NCBI GenBank assembly: GCA_005502875.1
Contig: SCMV01000001.1
Location: 124,001-188,000, forward strand
Reading direction: 5' to 3'
Source: Comamonadaceae bacterium 2PF
GTDB taxonomy: Bacteria > Pseudomonadota > Gammaproteobacteria > Burkholderiales > Burkholderiaceae_C
DNA length: 64,000 nt
The translations under genes and the position numbers were made by a program. Shown in pieces: positions 35,892 through 44,766 of this stretch (position 1 is its first letter; every line of letters begins with the position of its first letter). The notes beneath the pieces were generated by a model. The model was not told the origin of the DNA and ran no database searches. It saw only the letters and a program-made list of their open reading frames with translations.

Positions 35892-38840
35892 ATGTCACTG
35901 CTTTTGCTCGTCCTCCTGCCTTTCGTTGGCAGCGCCGTTGCAGCGGTGTTGCCAACCAACGCCCGCAACCTCGAGTCGCTTTGGGCGGCGCTGGTCATGC
36001 TGGCCGTGGCGGTGCCACTGGGCTTGCTCTACCCGTCGGTGGAGGCCGGTCAGGTGCTGACCGAGCGCCTGAGCTGGTTGCCCTCGCTCGGGCTGGACGT
36101 GGTCGTGCGGCTCGATGGTTTCGCGTGGATGTTCGCGATGCTGGTCAGCGGCATGGGCCTGCTGGTGGTCATCTATGCGCGCTACTACCTCTCGCCCGAA
36201 GACCCGGCGGCGCGCTTTTATTCGCTGCTGCTGGGCTTCATGGGCGCCATGCTGGGCGTGGTGGTGTCGGGCAACCTGGTGCAGCTGGTGGTGTTCTGGG
36301 AGCTCACCAGCATCTTCAGCTTCCTGCTGATCGGCTACTGGACGCACCGCAAGGACGCCCGCCGGGGCGCCCGCATGGCCTTCACGGTCACCGCCTCGGG
36401 TGGGCTGGCGCTGCTGGCTGGGGTGATCCTGCTGGGCCACATCGTGGGCAGCTTCGAGCTGGAGCAGGTGCTGCAGGCCGGAGACCAGGTTCGCTCGCAC
36501 GCCCTGTACCCGCTGACGTTGGGCCTGATCCTGCTGGGTGCGCTGACCAAGAGCGCGCAGTTCCCCTTCCAATTCTGGCTGCCGCACGCGATGGCCGCGC
36601 CCACGCCGGTGTCGGCCTACCTGCACTCGGCGACCATGGTCAAGGCAGGTGTGTTCCTGCTGGCGCGGCTGTGGCCGGTGCTCGCGGGCACCGAGATGTG
36701 GTTCTGGATCGTCGGCGGCGCAGGCCTGGTCACGCTGCTGCTGTGCGCCTTCGTGGCCATGTTCCAGAACGACCTCAAGGGCCTGCTGGCGTACTCCACG
36801 CTCAGCCACCTGGGGCTCATCACCTTGCTGCTGGGCATGAACAGCCCGCTGGCCGCCGTGGCGGCGGTGTTCCACATGCTCAACCACGCCACGTTCAAGG
36901 CCTCGCTGTTCATGTCGGTGGGCATCATCGACCACGAGACCGGCACGCGCGACATGCGTCGCCTGGATGGCCTGTTCGGCAGCATGCCCATCACCGGCAC
37001 GCTGGCCATCGTGGCGAGTGCGGCCATGGCGGGGGTGCCATTGCTCAACGGCTTCCTCTCCAAGGAGATGTTCTTCGCCGAGACGGTCTACATCAACACC
37101 TACCCTTGGCTGGAGACGGCCTTGCCGGCGGTGGCCACGCTGGCCGGCGTCTTCGCGGTGGTGTACTCGCTGCGCCTGGGGCACGATGTGTTCTTCGGCC
37201 CGCCTGCGCGCAACCTGCCGCGCCAGCCGCACGAGCCGGTGCACTGGATGCGCGTGCCGGTGGAGCTGCTGGTGCTGCTGTGCGTGGTGGTGGGCACGCT
37301 GCCGGCGTGGTCGGTGGGCGATGTGCTGGCGATGGCCGCCAAGCCCGTGGTGGGCGGCATGCTGCCCTCCTACAGCCTGGCGGTCTGGCATGGCTTCAAC
37401 GCGCCTTTGATGATGAGCCTGGTCGCCACGGCTGGCGGGCTGCTGGTCTACCTGCTGTTTGCGCGCCGCTTCAAGGCGCGACGCGGCCAGGGCGTGCCAG
37501 GGTTCGGCTGGTTGCAGGGCAAGCGCGTGTTCGAGCTCTTGGTGGCCTGGCTGTCGGGGCGGGCGCGCCGAGCGGTGCGCCTGTTGGGCACCCGGCGCCT
37601 GCAGCCTCAGATGCTGGCCCTGGTGACCGTGGCTTTGTTCGCGGGGGTGGGTTCGTCGTTGATCGTGCCGCTGGCCTGGGGCGACCGCGAACGCGTGCCG
37701 CTGACGCCCGAGTTCGTCGTGCTCTGGGCCATTGGCGCCTTCTGCGCGGTGGGCGCGGCCTGGCAGGCCAAGTTCCACCGGCTGGCGGCGCTGATCATGC
37801 TGGGCGTGGTCGGGCTGGTTTTGTGCATCACCTTTGCGTGGTTTTCGGCGCCCGACCTGGCGCTCACCCAGCTCGCCGTCGAGGTGGTCACGGTGGTGCT
37901 CTTTCTGTTGGGCCTGCGCTGGATGCCGACGCGGGTGGAAACCGTGGCCCCGCGCAAGGGCGTGCTCGACTGGTCGCGCCGCGTGCGCGACCTGAGCCTG
38001 GCCGTGCTGGTGGGCCTGGCGCTGGCCGCTTTGTCGTACGCGCTGCTCACGCGGCATGCGCCCATGAGCATCTCGCCCTTCTTCATCGAAAAGGCCTTGC
38101 CCGAAGGCGGCGGCACCAACATCGTCAACGTGATGCTGGTGGACTTCCGCGCCTTCGACACCCTGGGCGAGATCACGGTGCTGGGCATCGTGGGCCTGAC
38201 GGTGTTCGCGCTGCTCAGGCGCTTTCGCCCGGCGACCGAATCCATCGAGCTGCCACAGCCGCAGCGCATGAATGCACGAGATCCTGGGCTGGACCTGCTC
38301 GACCCGGACGACGAGGGCCATGCCGTGGCGCCTTACCTGGCGGTGCCAGCCGTGCTGGTGCGCCTGCTGCTGCCGCTGGCCGGGGTGTTCGCGTTTCACC
38401 TCTTCATGCGCGGGCACAACGAGCCTGGCGGCGGCTTCGTGGCGGGCCTGGTGGTGGCCATTGCCTTCATCGCGCAGTACCTGGTGGGCGGCACGCGCTG
38501 GGTCGAGGCACGGCTGCGCCTGCGGCCCATGCGCTGGATCGCGTTTGGCCTGCTGGTGGCGTTGGCCACCGGCCTGGGCTCGCTGGCGGTCGGCCACCCC
38601 TTCCTGACCACGCACACCGCGCACCTGCACCTGCCGGTGCTGGGCGAGGTGCACGTGCCCTCGGCGGCGTTCTTCGACCTGGGCGTGTTCACCGTGGTGG
38701 TGGGCTCGACCTTCTTGCTGCTGAGTTCCCTGGCCCACCAGTCGATGCGCGCGCGCAGGCAGCAAGCCGTGACGGTGGACGGCGATGCAGCCAGGGTGGC
38801 CGAGGTCGCGCTGGCGACCCAATCCAGGGAGGCACGCTGA
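35892..38840 (+). CDS. mrpA: Na+/H+ antiporter Mrp subunit A fused to subunit B
   Basis: The 982-residue membrane protein is the largest subunit of the Mrp multisubunit cation/proton antiporter. The first ~500 residues are homologous to NuoL: VVFWELTS with the essential Glu, and a Lys-containing region FWLPHAMAAPTPVSAYLHS. The MrpA-specific C-terminal part continues to about 790. From there RLLLPLAGVFAFHLFMRGHNEPGGGFVAG, seen in parts, is MrpB, so A and B are fused (group 2, PhaAB type). It drives Na+ (or K+) efflux with H+ uptake for pH and salt tolerance. A possible -10, TTAGACT (35879-35885), would give a very short leader. The stop overlaps mrpC as TGATG. Confidence 0.97.
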   Translation: MSLLLLVLLPFVGSAVAAVLPTNARNLESLWAALVMLAVAVPLGLLYPSVEAGQVLTERLSWLPSLGLDVVVRLDGFAWMFAMLVSGMGLLVVIYARYYLSPEDPAARFYSLLLGFMGAMLGVVVSGNLVQLVVFWELTSIFSFLLIGYWTHRKDARRGARMAFTVTASGGLALLAGVILLGHIVGSFELEQVLQAGDQVRSHALYPLTLGLILLGALTKSAQFPFQFWLPHAMAAPTPVSAYLHSATMVKAGVFLLARLWPVLAGTEMWFWIVGGAGLVTLLLCAFVAMFQNDLKGLLAYSTLSHLGLITLLLGMNSPLAAVAAVFHMLNHATFKASLFMSVGIIDHETGTRDMRRLDGLFGSMPITGTLAIVASAAMAGVPLLNGFLSKEMFFAETVYINTYPWLETALPAVATLAGVFAVVYSLRLGHDVFFGPPARNLPRQPHEPVHWMRVPVELLVLLCVVVGTLPAWSVGDVLAMAAKPVVGGMLPSYSLAVWHGFNAPLMMSLVATAGGLLVYLLFARRFKARRGQGVPGFGWLQGKRVFELLVAWLSGRARRAVRLLGTRRLQPQMLALVTVALFAGVGSSLIVPLAWGDRERVPLTPEFVVLWAIGAFCAVGAAWQAKFHRLAALIMLGVVGLVLCITFAWFSAPDLALTQLAVEVVTVVLFLLGLRWMPTRVETVAPRKGVLDWSRRVRDLSLAVLVGLALAALSYALLTRHAPMSISPFFIEKALPEGGGTNIVNVMLVDFRAFDTLGEITVLGIVGLTVFALLRRFRPATESIELPQPQRMNARDPGLDLLDPDDEGHAVAPYLAVPAVLVRLLLPLAGVFAFHLFMRGHNEPGGGFVAGLVVAIAFIAQYLVGGTRWVEARLRLRPMRWIAFGLLVALATGLGSLAVGHPFLTTHTAHLHLPVLGEVHVPSAAFFDLGVFTVVVGSTFLLLSSLAHQSMRARRQQAVTVDGDAARVAEVALATQSREAR

Positions 38841-39184
38841 TGGAGCTGGTCATCTCCCTGGCCATTGGTGTGCTGGCGGGTTCGGGCGTGTGGCTGGTGC
38901 TGCGTCCTCGGACTTTTCAGGTGCTCATCGGCCTGTCGCTGCTGGCCTATGCCATCAACCTGTTCATCTTCAGCGTGGGCAGCCTGGCCACCGACAAAGA
39001 GCCCATCGTCAAACCTGGGCTCAGCCCCGACCTGTTCAACTACAGCGACCCGCTGCCGCAGTCGCTGGTGCTCACCGCCATCGTCATCGGCTTCGCCACC
39101 ACGGCGCTGTTCCTGGTGGTGATCCTCGCGTTGCGGGGCCTGAGTGGCGGTGACCACGTCGACGGCAAGGAAGACGAAGCATGA
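38840..39184 (+). CDS. mrpC: Na+/H+ antiporter Mrp subunit C
   Basis: A 114-residue three-helix membrane protein homologous to NuoK. It has the typical RPRTFQVLIGLSLLAYAINL and PLPQSLVLTAIVIGFATTAL regions. It lies deep in the antiporter core between the A and D subunits. The ATG uses the last base of the mrpA stop, and the gene ends in the ATGA shared with mrpD, so the cistrons are coupled. Confidence 0.96.
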   Translation: MELVISLAIGVLAGSGVWLVLRPRTFQVLIGLSLLAYAINLFIFSVGSLATDKEPIVKPGLSPDLFNYSDPLPQSLVLTAIVIGFATTALFLVVILALRGLSGGDHVDGKEDEA

Positions 39185-40863
39185 GGGCCGAACTCGTCGT
39201 GTTGCCCGTGCTGCTGCCGCTGTTGACGGCCGGGCTGATGTTGTGGGCCGGGGAAGGGCGGCGACGGCTCAAGGCGGTGGTCAACGTGCTGTCGACCACG
39301 CTGAGCCTGGCGGCCGCCGTGACGCTGCTGGGGTGGGTGCACCAGCAGGACGCCGCTGCGGCCTTTGGCATTTACCTGCCGGGCAATTGGCCGGTGCCCT
39401 TTGGCATCGTGCTGGTGGCCGACCACCTCTCTGCCTTGATGGCGGTGCTCACCGGGACGCTGGGTTTGGCGACCTTGCTCTATGCGCTGGCGCGTTGGCA
39501 GCATGCAGGCGTGCACTTTCACGTGCTGTTCCAGTTGCAGCTCATGGGTTTGTATGGCGCCTTCCTGACGGCGGACCTGTTCAACCTGTTCGTGTTCTTC
39601 GAGGTGCTGCTGGCGGCCAGCTACGGCTTGCTGCTGCATGGAGGGGGCAATGCGCGAGTCAAGGCCGGCTTGCACTACATCGCCATCAACCTGATGGCCT
39701 CGCTGCTGTTCCTGATCGGTGTGGCGGTGCTCTATGGCGTCACGGGCACGCTGAACATGGCCGACATCGCGCAGAAGCTGCAAACCGTGCCCACCAGCGA
39801 CCGGGGGCTGCTGCACACTGGGGCGGCCATCCTGGCCATTGCCTTCCTGGCCAAGGCGGGTTTGTGGCCGCTGAACTTCTGGCTGCCCGGGGCTTACTCG
39901 GCGGCCAGCGCGCCGGTGGCGGGGCTGTTCGCCATCCTGACCAAGGTGGGCGTGTACGCGCTGCTGCGCCTGTGGACGCTGTGTTTTCCCGAGACCGCTG
40001 GCGCGTCCGCTCACTTCGGCGGCGGCGCGCTGATCTGGGGCGGTCTGGCCACGCTGGCGTTTGGCGCCATCGGCATGTTGGCCTCGCAGCAACTGGCGCG
40101 GCTGGCGGCTTACAGCGTCATCGCTTCGTCGGGCACCCTGATCGCCGCCATCGGCTTCGATGCGCCGGCGCTCAGCACAGGCGCGCTGTTCTACCTGGTG
40201 AGCTCGACGCTGGCTGGTGGGGCCATGTTCATGCTGGTCGAGTTGCTCGAGCGATCGCGCCAGGTGGAGCTCGGCCCTCAGCAGATCGACGATGGCCAGG
40301 ACCGCCTGCCGGCCTTCTTCGATGCCGCGCCACCGCCGGGGGTGAACCTGGACGACAACGAAGACGCGCTGATCGGCCGGGCCATCCCGGGGGCGCTTGC
40401 ATTCCTGGGCGTGACGTTCGGCATTTGCGCCGGTGTGGTGGCCGGGCTGCCGCCGTTCTCCGGCTTCGTCGCCAAGTTGGCCATGCTGCAAGCCCTGCTG
40501 CAGCAAGGCAGCACACCGGCCTGGGCGCTGTTTGTGCTCATCATCGTCTCGGGCCTGTTCGCGGCCACGGCACTCATGAGGGTGGGCATCCGCCATTTCT
40601 GGGGCGCGGCCGATCGGGCCTCGCCCAGGCTTCGCGTCATCGAGACCCTGCCCATCGGGGCCTTGCTCGCCGCCTCGGTGATGCTGGTGGTGTGGGGTGA
40701 GCCGGCCCTTCGGTATGCACGAGACACGGCCGAGGCCCTGCACAACCCCGAGCGCTACATCGGTGCCGTGATGTCGGCCAGGCCCTTGCAGCCGCCGCGC
40801 TCGCCGGGGGATGCGTCCGCGCAAGCGCCTGCTGTCGTGCCGCCTGCTGGAGCTCAACCATGA
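39181..40863 (+). CDS. mrpD: Na+/H+ antiporter Mrp subunit D
   Basis: The 560-residue subunit is homologous to NuoL/M/N and has about 14 transmembrane helices. The proton-path Lys lies in FLAKAGLWPLNFWLPGAYS, and the Glu region is FVFFEVLLAASYGLL. An insertion of about 50 hydrophilic residues near 355-400 (QIDDGQDRLPAFFDAAPPPG) interrupts the usual helix spacing. A proline-rich tail follows the last helix. It overlaps mrpC and mrpE by four bases each. Confidence 0.96.
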   Translation: MRAELVVLPVLLPLLTAGLMLWAGEGRRRLKAVVNVLSTTLSLAAAVTLLGWVHQQDAAAAFGIYLPGNWPVPFGIVLVADHLSALMAVLTGTLGLATLLYALARWQHAGVHFHVLFQLQLMGLYGAFLTADLFNLFVFFEVLLAASYGLLLHGGGNARVKAGLHYIAINLMASLLFLIGVAVLYGVTGTLNMADIAQKLQTVPTSDRGLLHTGAAILAIAFLAKAGLWPLNFWLPGAYSAASAPVAGLFAILTKVGVYALLRLWTLCFPETAGASAHFGGGALIWGGLATLAFGAIGMLASQQLARLAAYSVIASSGTLIAAIGFDAPALSTGALFYLVSSTLAGGAMFMLVELLERSRQVELGPQQIDDGQDRLPAFFDAAPPPGVNLDDNEDALIGRAIPGALAFLGVTFGICAGVVAGLPPFSGFVAKLAMLQALLQQGSTPAWALFVLIIVSGLFAATALMRVGIRHFWGAADRASPRLRVIETLPIGALLAASVMLVVWGEPALRYARDTAEALHNPERYIGAVMSARPLQPPRSPGDASAQAPAVVPPAGAQP

Positions 40864-41348
40864 AGCGCATCCTGCCTGCGCCCTGGCTTTCTGTGGGCAT
40901 CTTCGGGGGCTGGTTGCTGCTCAATCAGTCGCTGTCTGCGGCCCAGTTGCTGCTGGCTTTCATCGTCGCCTTGGCGGTGCCGCTGCTGTTTTCGGCGCTG
41001 CGTCCTTCACCCAGGCCGGTGCGGCGCTGGGGCGTGCTGATCCGCCTGATCGCGCAGGTGGGCATCGACGTCGTGACCTCGGCCCTGCAGATCGCCTTCG
41101 GGGTGCTGCGAGCCAGGCGTCAGCCGCCGCGCAGCGCATTCGTGACCGTGCCGCTTGAGTTGCGTGACCCGCACGCCCTGGCGGCCTTGGCCGTCATCAC
41201 GGCGGTGGTGCCCGGCACGGTGTGGTCGGAGTTGGCCGCCGATCACAGCGCTTTGCTCGTGCACGTGTTCGACGTGCCCGATGAAGCCGCCTTTGTCGCG
41301 CACTTCAAGCAGACTTATGAGCGCCCGCTCAAGGAGATCTTTGAATGA
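40860..41348 (+). CDS. mrpE: Na+/H+ antiporter Mrp subunit E
   Basis: A 162-residue subunit with two N-terminal transmembrane helices and a cytoplasmic domain. The conserved TPGTVWxEL-type region appears here as VVPGTVWSELAADHSALLVH. MrpE has no complex I homologue and is needed for assembly and full activity. It overlaps both neighbours by ATGA. Confidence 0.95.
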   Translation: MKRILPAPWLSVGIFGGWLLLNQSLSAAQLLLAFIVALAVPLLFSALRPSPRPVRRWGVLIRLIAQVGIDVVTSALQIAFGVLRARRQPPRSAFVTVPLELRDPHALAALAVITAVVPGTVWSELAADHSALLVHVFDVPDEAAFVAHFKQTYERPLKEIFE

Positions 41349-41623
41349 GCCCGCTGCTTGCCATCGCCATCTCCATCACCTTGATGCTCTATGCCATCGC
41401 CATGGTCTTCGGTCTGATGCGCATGGTGCGTGGCCCCAGTGCGCAAGACCGCGTGCTGGCGCTCGACTTCCTCTACATCGTGGGCATGCTGGTGATGCTG
41501 GTGCTGGCCATCCGATTCGAGAGCAGCATGTACTTCGAAGGCGCGCTGCTGATGGTGTTGTTCGGCTTCGTGGGCTCGGTGGCCATGGCCAAGTTCCTGC
41601 TGCGCGGGGAGGCCATCGAATGA
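41345..41623 (+). CDS. mrpF: Na+/H+ antiporter Mrp subunit F
   Basis: A 92-residue protein with three membrane helices and the family motif RMVRGPSAQDRVLALDFL, with the Asp-Arg pair thought to be functionally important. MrpF packs next to MrpE and MrpG in the antiporter. It ends in ATGA shared with mrpG. Confidence 0.95.
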   Translation: MSPLLAIAISITLMLYAIAMVFGLMRMVRGPSAQDRVLALDFLYIVGMLVMLVLAIRFESSMYFEGALLMVLFGFVGSVAMAKFLLRGEAIE

Positions 41624-42012
41624 GCGCTTCAGCAAACCTGTGGGCCGAGGTGGTGATCGCTGCCTTGCTGCTGCTCAGCGGGCTGCTGGTGCTGCTGGCA
41701 GCCATGGGGCTGTGGCGCCTGCCCGATTTTTTCTCGCGCATGCACGCGCCGGCGCTGGCTTCGACGCTGGCAGCGTGGAGCGTCACCCTGGCCTTCATCG
41801 TGTACTTCTCGGTGCGCGAAGGCTCCCTGGCCCTGCACGCCTGGTTGGTCATCATCGTGCTGGCCATCACGGCGCCGGTCAGCGCCATGGTGTTGGCCCG
41901 GGTGGGGCTGTTCAGAGGGCGGCGTGCGGGGGCGGACTTGCCCGCCCCGCTGTCCGGGCCCCCAGCTGAGGGGAAGCACGCTGCATCTCGGCCGGCTTCT
42001 GGGATAAAGTAA
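41620..42012 (+). CDS. mrpG: Na+/H+ antiporter Mrp subunit G
   Basis: A 130-residue three-helix subunit with the family features LWRLPDFFSRMHAPALASTL, AWLVIIVLAITAPVSAMVLA and a basic C-terminal tail. It closes the operon. The six genes A-B fusion, C, D, E, F, G make a complete Mrp complex. The 63 bases between its stop and the PEP-CTERM gene hold no obvious terminator. Confidence 0.94.
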   Translation: MSASANLWAEVVIAALLLLSGLLVLLAAMGLWRLPDFFSRMHAPALASTLAAWSVTLAFIVYFSVREGSLALHAWLVIIVLAITAPVSAMVLARVGLFRGRRAGADLPAPLSGPPAEGKHAASRPASGIK

Positions 42013-42075
42013 AAATCATCACAAAGCCTGTGCACTGGCGAGACGCTTGGTGCACGCATTCAGGGAGAAGCAAAC

Positions 42076-42759
42076 ATGAACCGATTGGCCAGTTTCGCGG
42101 TGGCACTTTGCGCCGCCGCCTCGACCGCTCAAGCGGCCACCATTTTTCAATCTGCAACAGGTCCGTTCGACAAATGGGCTTGCTGCGCGGGCTCCAGCAT
42201 CAGCGACACCCAGTTCATCGGCGCGTCGTTCTCCATCAGCCAGGCCACCAAGGTGGATGCCATCGGTGGACACTTCAACAACTTTGCCGATCATCCTGAT
42301 TTCGGCTTGGGCGGCGCGGTCTTCGGCGCCATCGTGAAGCTGGGCAGCAATGGCCTGCCTGTTGGCGATCTTTCGCAGATCGATGGCGTGTTGGCTTACA
42401 AGGTTTTCACGCCGGACTCGGGGGTCGACTCCCAGACCTCCATCGATGTCACGCTGCAAGCGGGGCAGTATGGTCTGGTGTTTGGCTCTGGGCTCTTCGG
42501 TGCCGATGGAAGGTCTTCGCTGACTTTTGTGCAACCGGGTGAAGCCACCACGTCGGATGGCGCGGTGATGACCCTCAACAACTCCAGCTTCCCGACCTGG
42601 GGCTGGATGGACGACACCCCCAATCGCTTTCGCTTGTTCGTGTCTGGCGCCCCGGTTTCGTCGGTGCCAGAGCCTCAAGCCTGGTTGATGCTGGCGATGG
42701 GGCTCGCGGGGTGCGGCCTGGTTCACCGCAGGCGTTCGAGCTCCTTCAAGCTCGGTTGA
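42076..42759 (+). CDS. PEP-CTERM sorting-domain exported protein
   Basis: The 227-residue protein has a signal peptide (residues 1-20, ending AQA) and a C-terminal sorting signal: VPEPQAWLMLAMGLAGCGLV followed by RRRSSS. This is the substrate tag for an exosortase (XrtA/EpsH type), which cleaves and probably attaches proteins during exopolysaccharide-linked export. The ~170-residue mature part is beta-rich, similar in pattern to choice-of-anchor domains (PFDKWACCAGSSISDTQF). GGAGAA precedes the ATG. No exosortase gene is in the window. Confidence 0.92.
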   Translation: MNRLASFAVALCAAASTAQAATIFQSATGPFDKWACCAGSSISDTQFIGASFSISQATKVDAIGGHFNNFADHPDFGLGGAVFGAIVKLGSNGLPVGDLSQIDGVLAYKVFTPDSGVDSQTSIDVTLQAGQYGLVFGSGLFGADGRSSLTFVQPGEATTSDGAVMTLNNSSFPTWGWMDDTPNRFRLFVSGAPVSSVPEPQAWLMLAMGLAGCGLVHRRRSSSFKLG

Positions 42760-42768
42760 GCCTTTCCC

Positions 42769-42803
42769 AAACCGGGGGCGCACGCCCAGCGGCCCCCTGG
42801 TTT
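42769..42803. terminator. Bidirectional terminator between PEP-CTERM and MBL genes
   Basis: AAACCGGGGGC (42769-42779) pairs with GCCCCCTGGTTT (42792-42803) with a single one-base bulge, leaving a 12-base loop. A/T ends on both sides suit termination in both directions. It lies between convergent genes and slightly overlaps the MBL stop. Confidence 0.6.
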
Positions 42804-43696
42804 CACCACTTCATCTCACCCTTGTTGACCTTGGCGCCGATGTCCAGCGCCAGGCCCATGCCCGCTTGCGGGTATGCCTGATTCATGGCCTGGATCAACT
42901 CGGCGGCATTGGCGGCCTTGGCCGACTCGGCCTCGAAGCGCTCCAGGTAGCTGCGTGTGTAGGCGATGCTGCTGGCGTCCAAGGGCGTGCCGGCCAGCAT
43001 GTGACCAGGCACCACGGTGACGGGCTTCAACGCGGAGATCTCGTCCAATTGCGCCAGCCAGGCCTGGCGCTCGCTGGCCTTTTGCGTGTCGGCCGTCCAC
43101 ACATGCAGTCCGCCAAAGATGGCGATGTTGCCCACCACCGCCTTGATCGACGGGATCCACACATAAGGCCGGTGCGCCAGCTCGCCCGTGGTGCCGCGCA
43201 CCTCGATGGCCTGGCCGTCCACCGTCAATGTGGAGCCTGACATGGCCTCGGGCACGACCGGCGTGCGCGGCGCATTGGCGCCCATCTTCGGACCCCAGAA
43301 AGCGAGCTTGCCGGCCAACTTGGCGGTGATCTTCTCGCGCACGGCGGGTGTGGTCAGCAACTGGGCCTGCGGGAACTGGGCCTTGAGCACCTCGGCGCCG
43401 AAGTAGAAGTCGGGGTCGGCGTTGCTGATGAGGATGGCCTTGAGGGCCTTGCCGCTGTCGAGCACGTTGGCCGCCACGCGCAGCGCGTCGGCGCGGGTGA
43501 AGCCGGTGTCGATTACGACGGCTTCGGTCGGGCCGCTGACCACCACGGCGTTGACGTGGAAGCTGTTGGCGCCGGCGTTGTGGACCTTGAGCGCGAGCGG
43601 CGCGGCGGTTTGTGCGGCGGCGCCGGCGTGGGCCACCACGCCCAGGACCAGGGCGGACAGGAGGTGGGTGGGGCGGGCGAGGACGGGCTTGAACAT
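42803..43696 (-). CDS. MBL-fold protein with degenerate metal motif, exported
   Basis: The 297-residue protein has a signal peptide (about 1-29, ending AAAQ) and a metallo-beta-lactamase fold (AVVIDTGFTRADALR, later VVPGHMLAG). The usual HxHxDH zinc motif is replaced by NADPDFYFG at 92-100. Three of the four ligands are lost; Asp96 and the His of PGHM remain. It may bind one metal or none. It is transcribed divergently from a LysR regulator, which probably controls it. ATG 43696 is chosen for the signal peptide; the upstream frame runs into the LysR spacer. Confidence 0.88.
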   Translation of the reverse strand: MFKPVLARPTHLLSALVLGVVAHAGAAAQTAAPLALKVHNAGANSFHVNAVVVSGPTEAVVIDTGFTRADALRVAANVLDSGKALKAILISNADPDFYFGAEVLKAQFPQAQLLTTPAVREKITAKLAGKLAFWGPKMGANAPRTPVVPEAMSGSTLTVDGQAIEVRGTTGELAHRPYVWIPSIKAVVGNIAIFGGLHVWTADTQKASERQAWLAQLDEISALKPVTVVPGHMLAGTPLDASSIAYTRSYLERFEAESAKAANAAELIQAMNQAYPQAGMGLALDIGAKVNKGEMKW

Positions 43697-43751
43697 GGTG
43701 GTGCTCCGGTTGAGGGTGCCTTGGAGGCGATGGGGCCCACTGTATTGATGT

Positions 43752-43783
43752 CGATTTGGTTGATAAAGTGCGATTCGGTTGAT
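43752..43783. promoter_or_regulatory. Direct repeat in the LysR/MBL divergent spacer, candidate operator
   Basis: CGATTTGGTTGAT (43752-43764) and CGATTCGGTTGAT (43771-43783) match at 12 of 13 positions and start 19 bases apart. They lie in the 143-base spacer between two divergent starts, where a LysR-type regulator would be expected to bind. Confidence 0.45.
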
Positions 43784-43839
43784 GCTTTGTTGCATGGATC
43801 GATGAAATTACCTTTGGCCTCGTCGAACAAGGAGCCCTG

Positions 43840-44751
43840 ATGGACCGCTTGAGCGCCGTGCGTGTGTTCGTGGAGGTCGCCGACCGTGGCAGCCTGACGC
43901 AGGCCGCCGATCACCTGGACATGTCCGCGGCCATGGTCAGCCGTTACCTGGCCGCGGTGGAGGGCTGGCTGGGCGCGCGCCTGCTTCACCGCACCACCCG
44001 CAAGGTCAGCCTGACCGACGCCGGCCTGGCCGCGCTGCCGTCGTGCCGGCAGCTGCTGGACATCGCACAAGACACCGAACACCTGGCCGCCGAGCGCAGC
44101 CGCGAACCCTCTGGCGTGCTGCGCGTGACCACCGCCGGCTCCTTTGCCGAGGCGCAACTGACCGCCGCGCTGGTGGACTTTCAGCGCCTGCACCCGCAGG
44201 TCGAGGTGATGCTGTCGGTGGGCGACAAGGCCACCGACCTGGTGGCCGAGCGCGTGGACCTGGCCGTGCGCATCACCAACACGCTGGACGACAACATGAT
44301 CACGCGGCAGCTGGCGCGCTGCCGCTCGGCGCTGTGCGCCTCACCCGAGTACCTGGCCCGCCATGGCACCCCGCGCGTGGCCGAAGACCTGCGCCAGCAC
44401 CGCTGCATCGCGCACGCCTCGGGCATCGGGCCACAGTACCGGTTCACGCGCGGCAAGGAGGTGGTGACGGTGCCCGTGAGCTGGGGCTTTCACACCAACG
44501 AGACGGCGGTGCTGCGCCGCGCCATGCTGTGTGGTGCGGGCATCGGCATGCTGCCGACGTACTACCTGGGTGATGACGTGCAATCAGGCCGGCTGGTCAG
44601 GCTGCTGCCCGATCACGAACCGGAGGTGCTCGGGATCCATGCGATTTATCTGTCGCGGCGGCACCAGCCTTTGGCGTTGCGCTTGCTGGTGGACTTTTTG
44701 GCGCAGAGGTTCGCGGGGGATGTGGCGCCTTGGGATGCGGGGACGCCTTGA
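43840..44751 (+). CDS. LysR-family transcriptional regulator
   Basis: The 303-residue regulator has the winged helix-turn-helix at about 1-60 (LSAVRVFVEVADRGSLTQAA, MVSRYLAAVEGWLGARLLHR) and an effector-binding domain from about 90. The family group resembles CrgA/DsdC-type regulators, whose effectors vary widely. AAGGAG lies five bases before the ATG. It is divergent from the MBL-fold gene across a spacer with a direct repeat, the usual arrangement for a LysR regulator and its target. Confidence 0.95.
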   Translation: MDRLSAVRVFVEVADRGSLTQAADHLDMSAAMVSRYLAAVEGWLGARLLHRTTRKVSLTDAGLAALPSCRQLLDIAQDTEHLAAERSREPSGVLRVTTAGSFAEAQLTAALVDFQRLHPQVEVMLSVGDKATDLVAERVDLAVRITNTLDDNMITRQLARCRSALCASPEYLARHGTPRVAEDLRQHRCIAHASGIGPQYRFTRGKEVVTVPVSWGFHTNETAVLRRAMLCGAGIGMLPTYYLGDDVQSGRLVRLLPDHEPEVLGIHAIYLSRRHQPLALRLLVDFLAQRFAGDVAPWDAGTP

Positions 44752-44766
44752 GGTGAGCGAGCGGGC

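Noticed and set aside
35895-38822. A 975-codon open frame antisense to mrpA
   Set aside because: It is dominated by His, Gln, Arg and Glu, has no membrane or domain pattern, and is a codon-bias shadow of a clear Mrp subunit.
43840-44751. LysR regulator considered as a component of the HipBA/helicase block
   Set aside because: It is divergent from the MBL-fold gene, with a candidate operator between them, and is separated from hipA by the convergent DCC gene.
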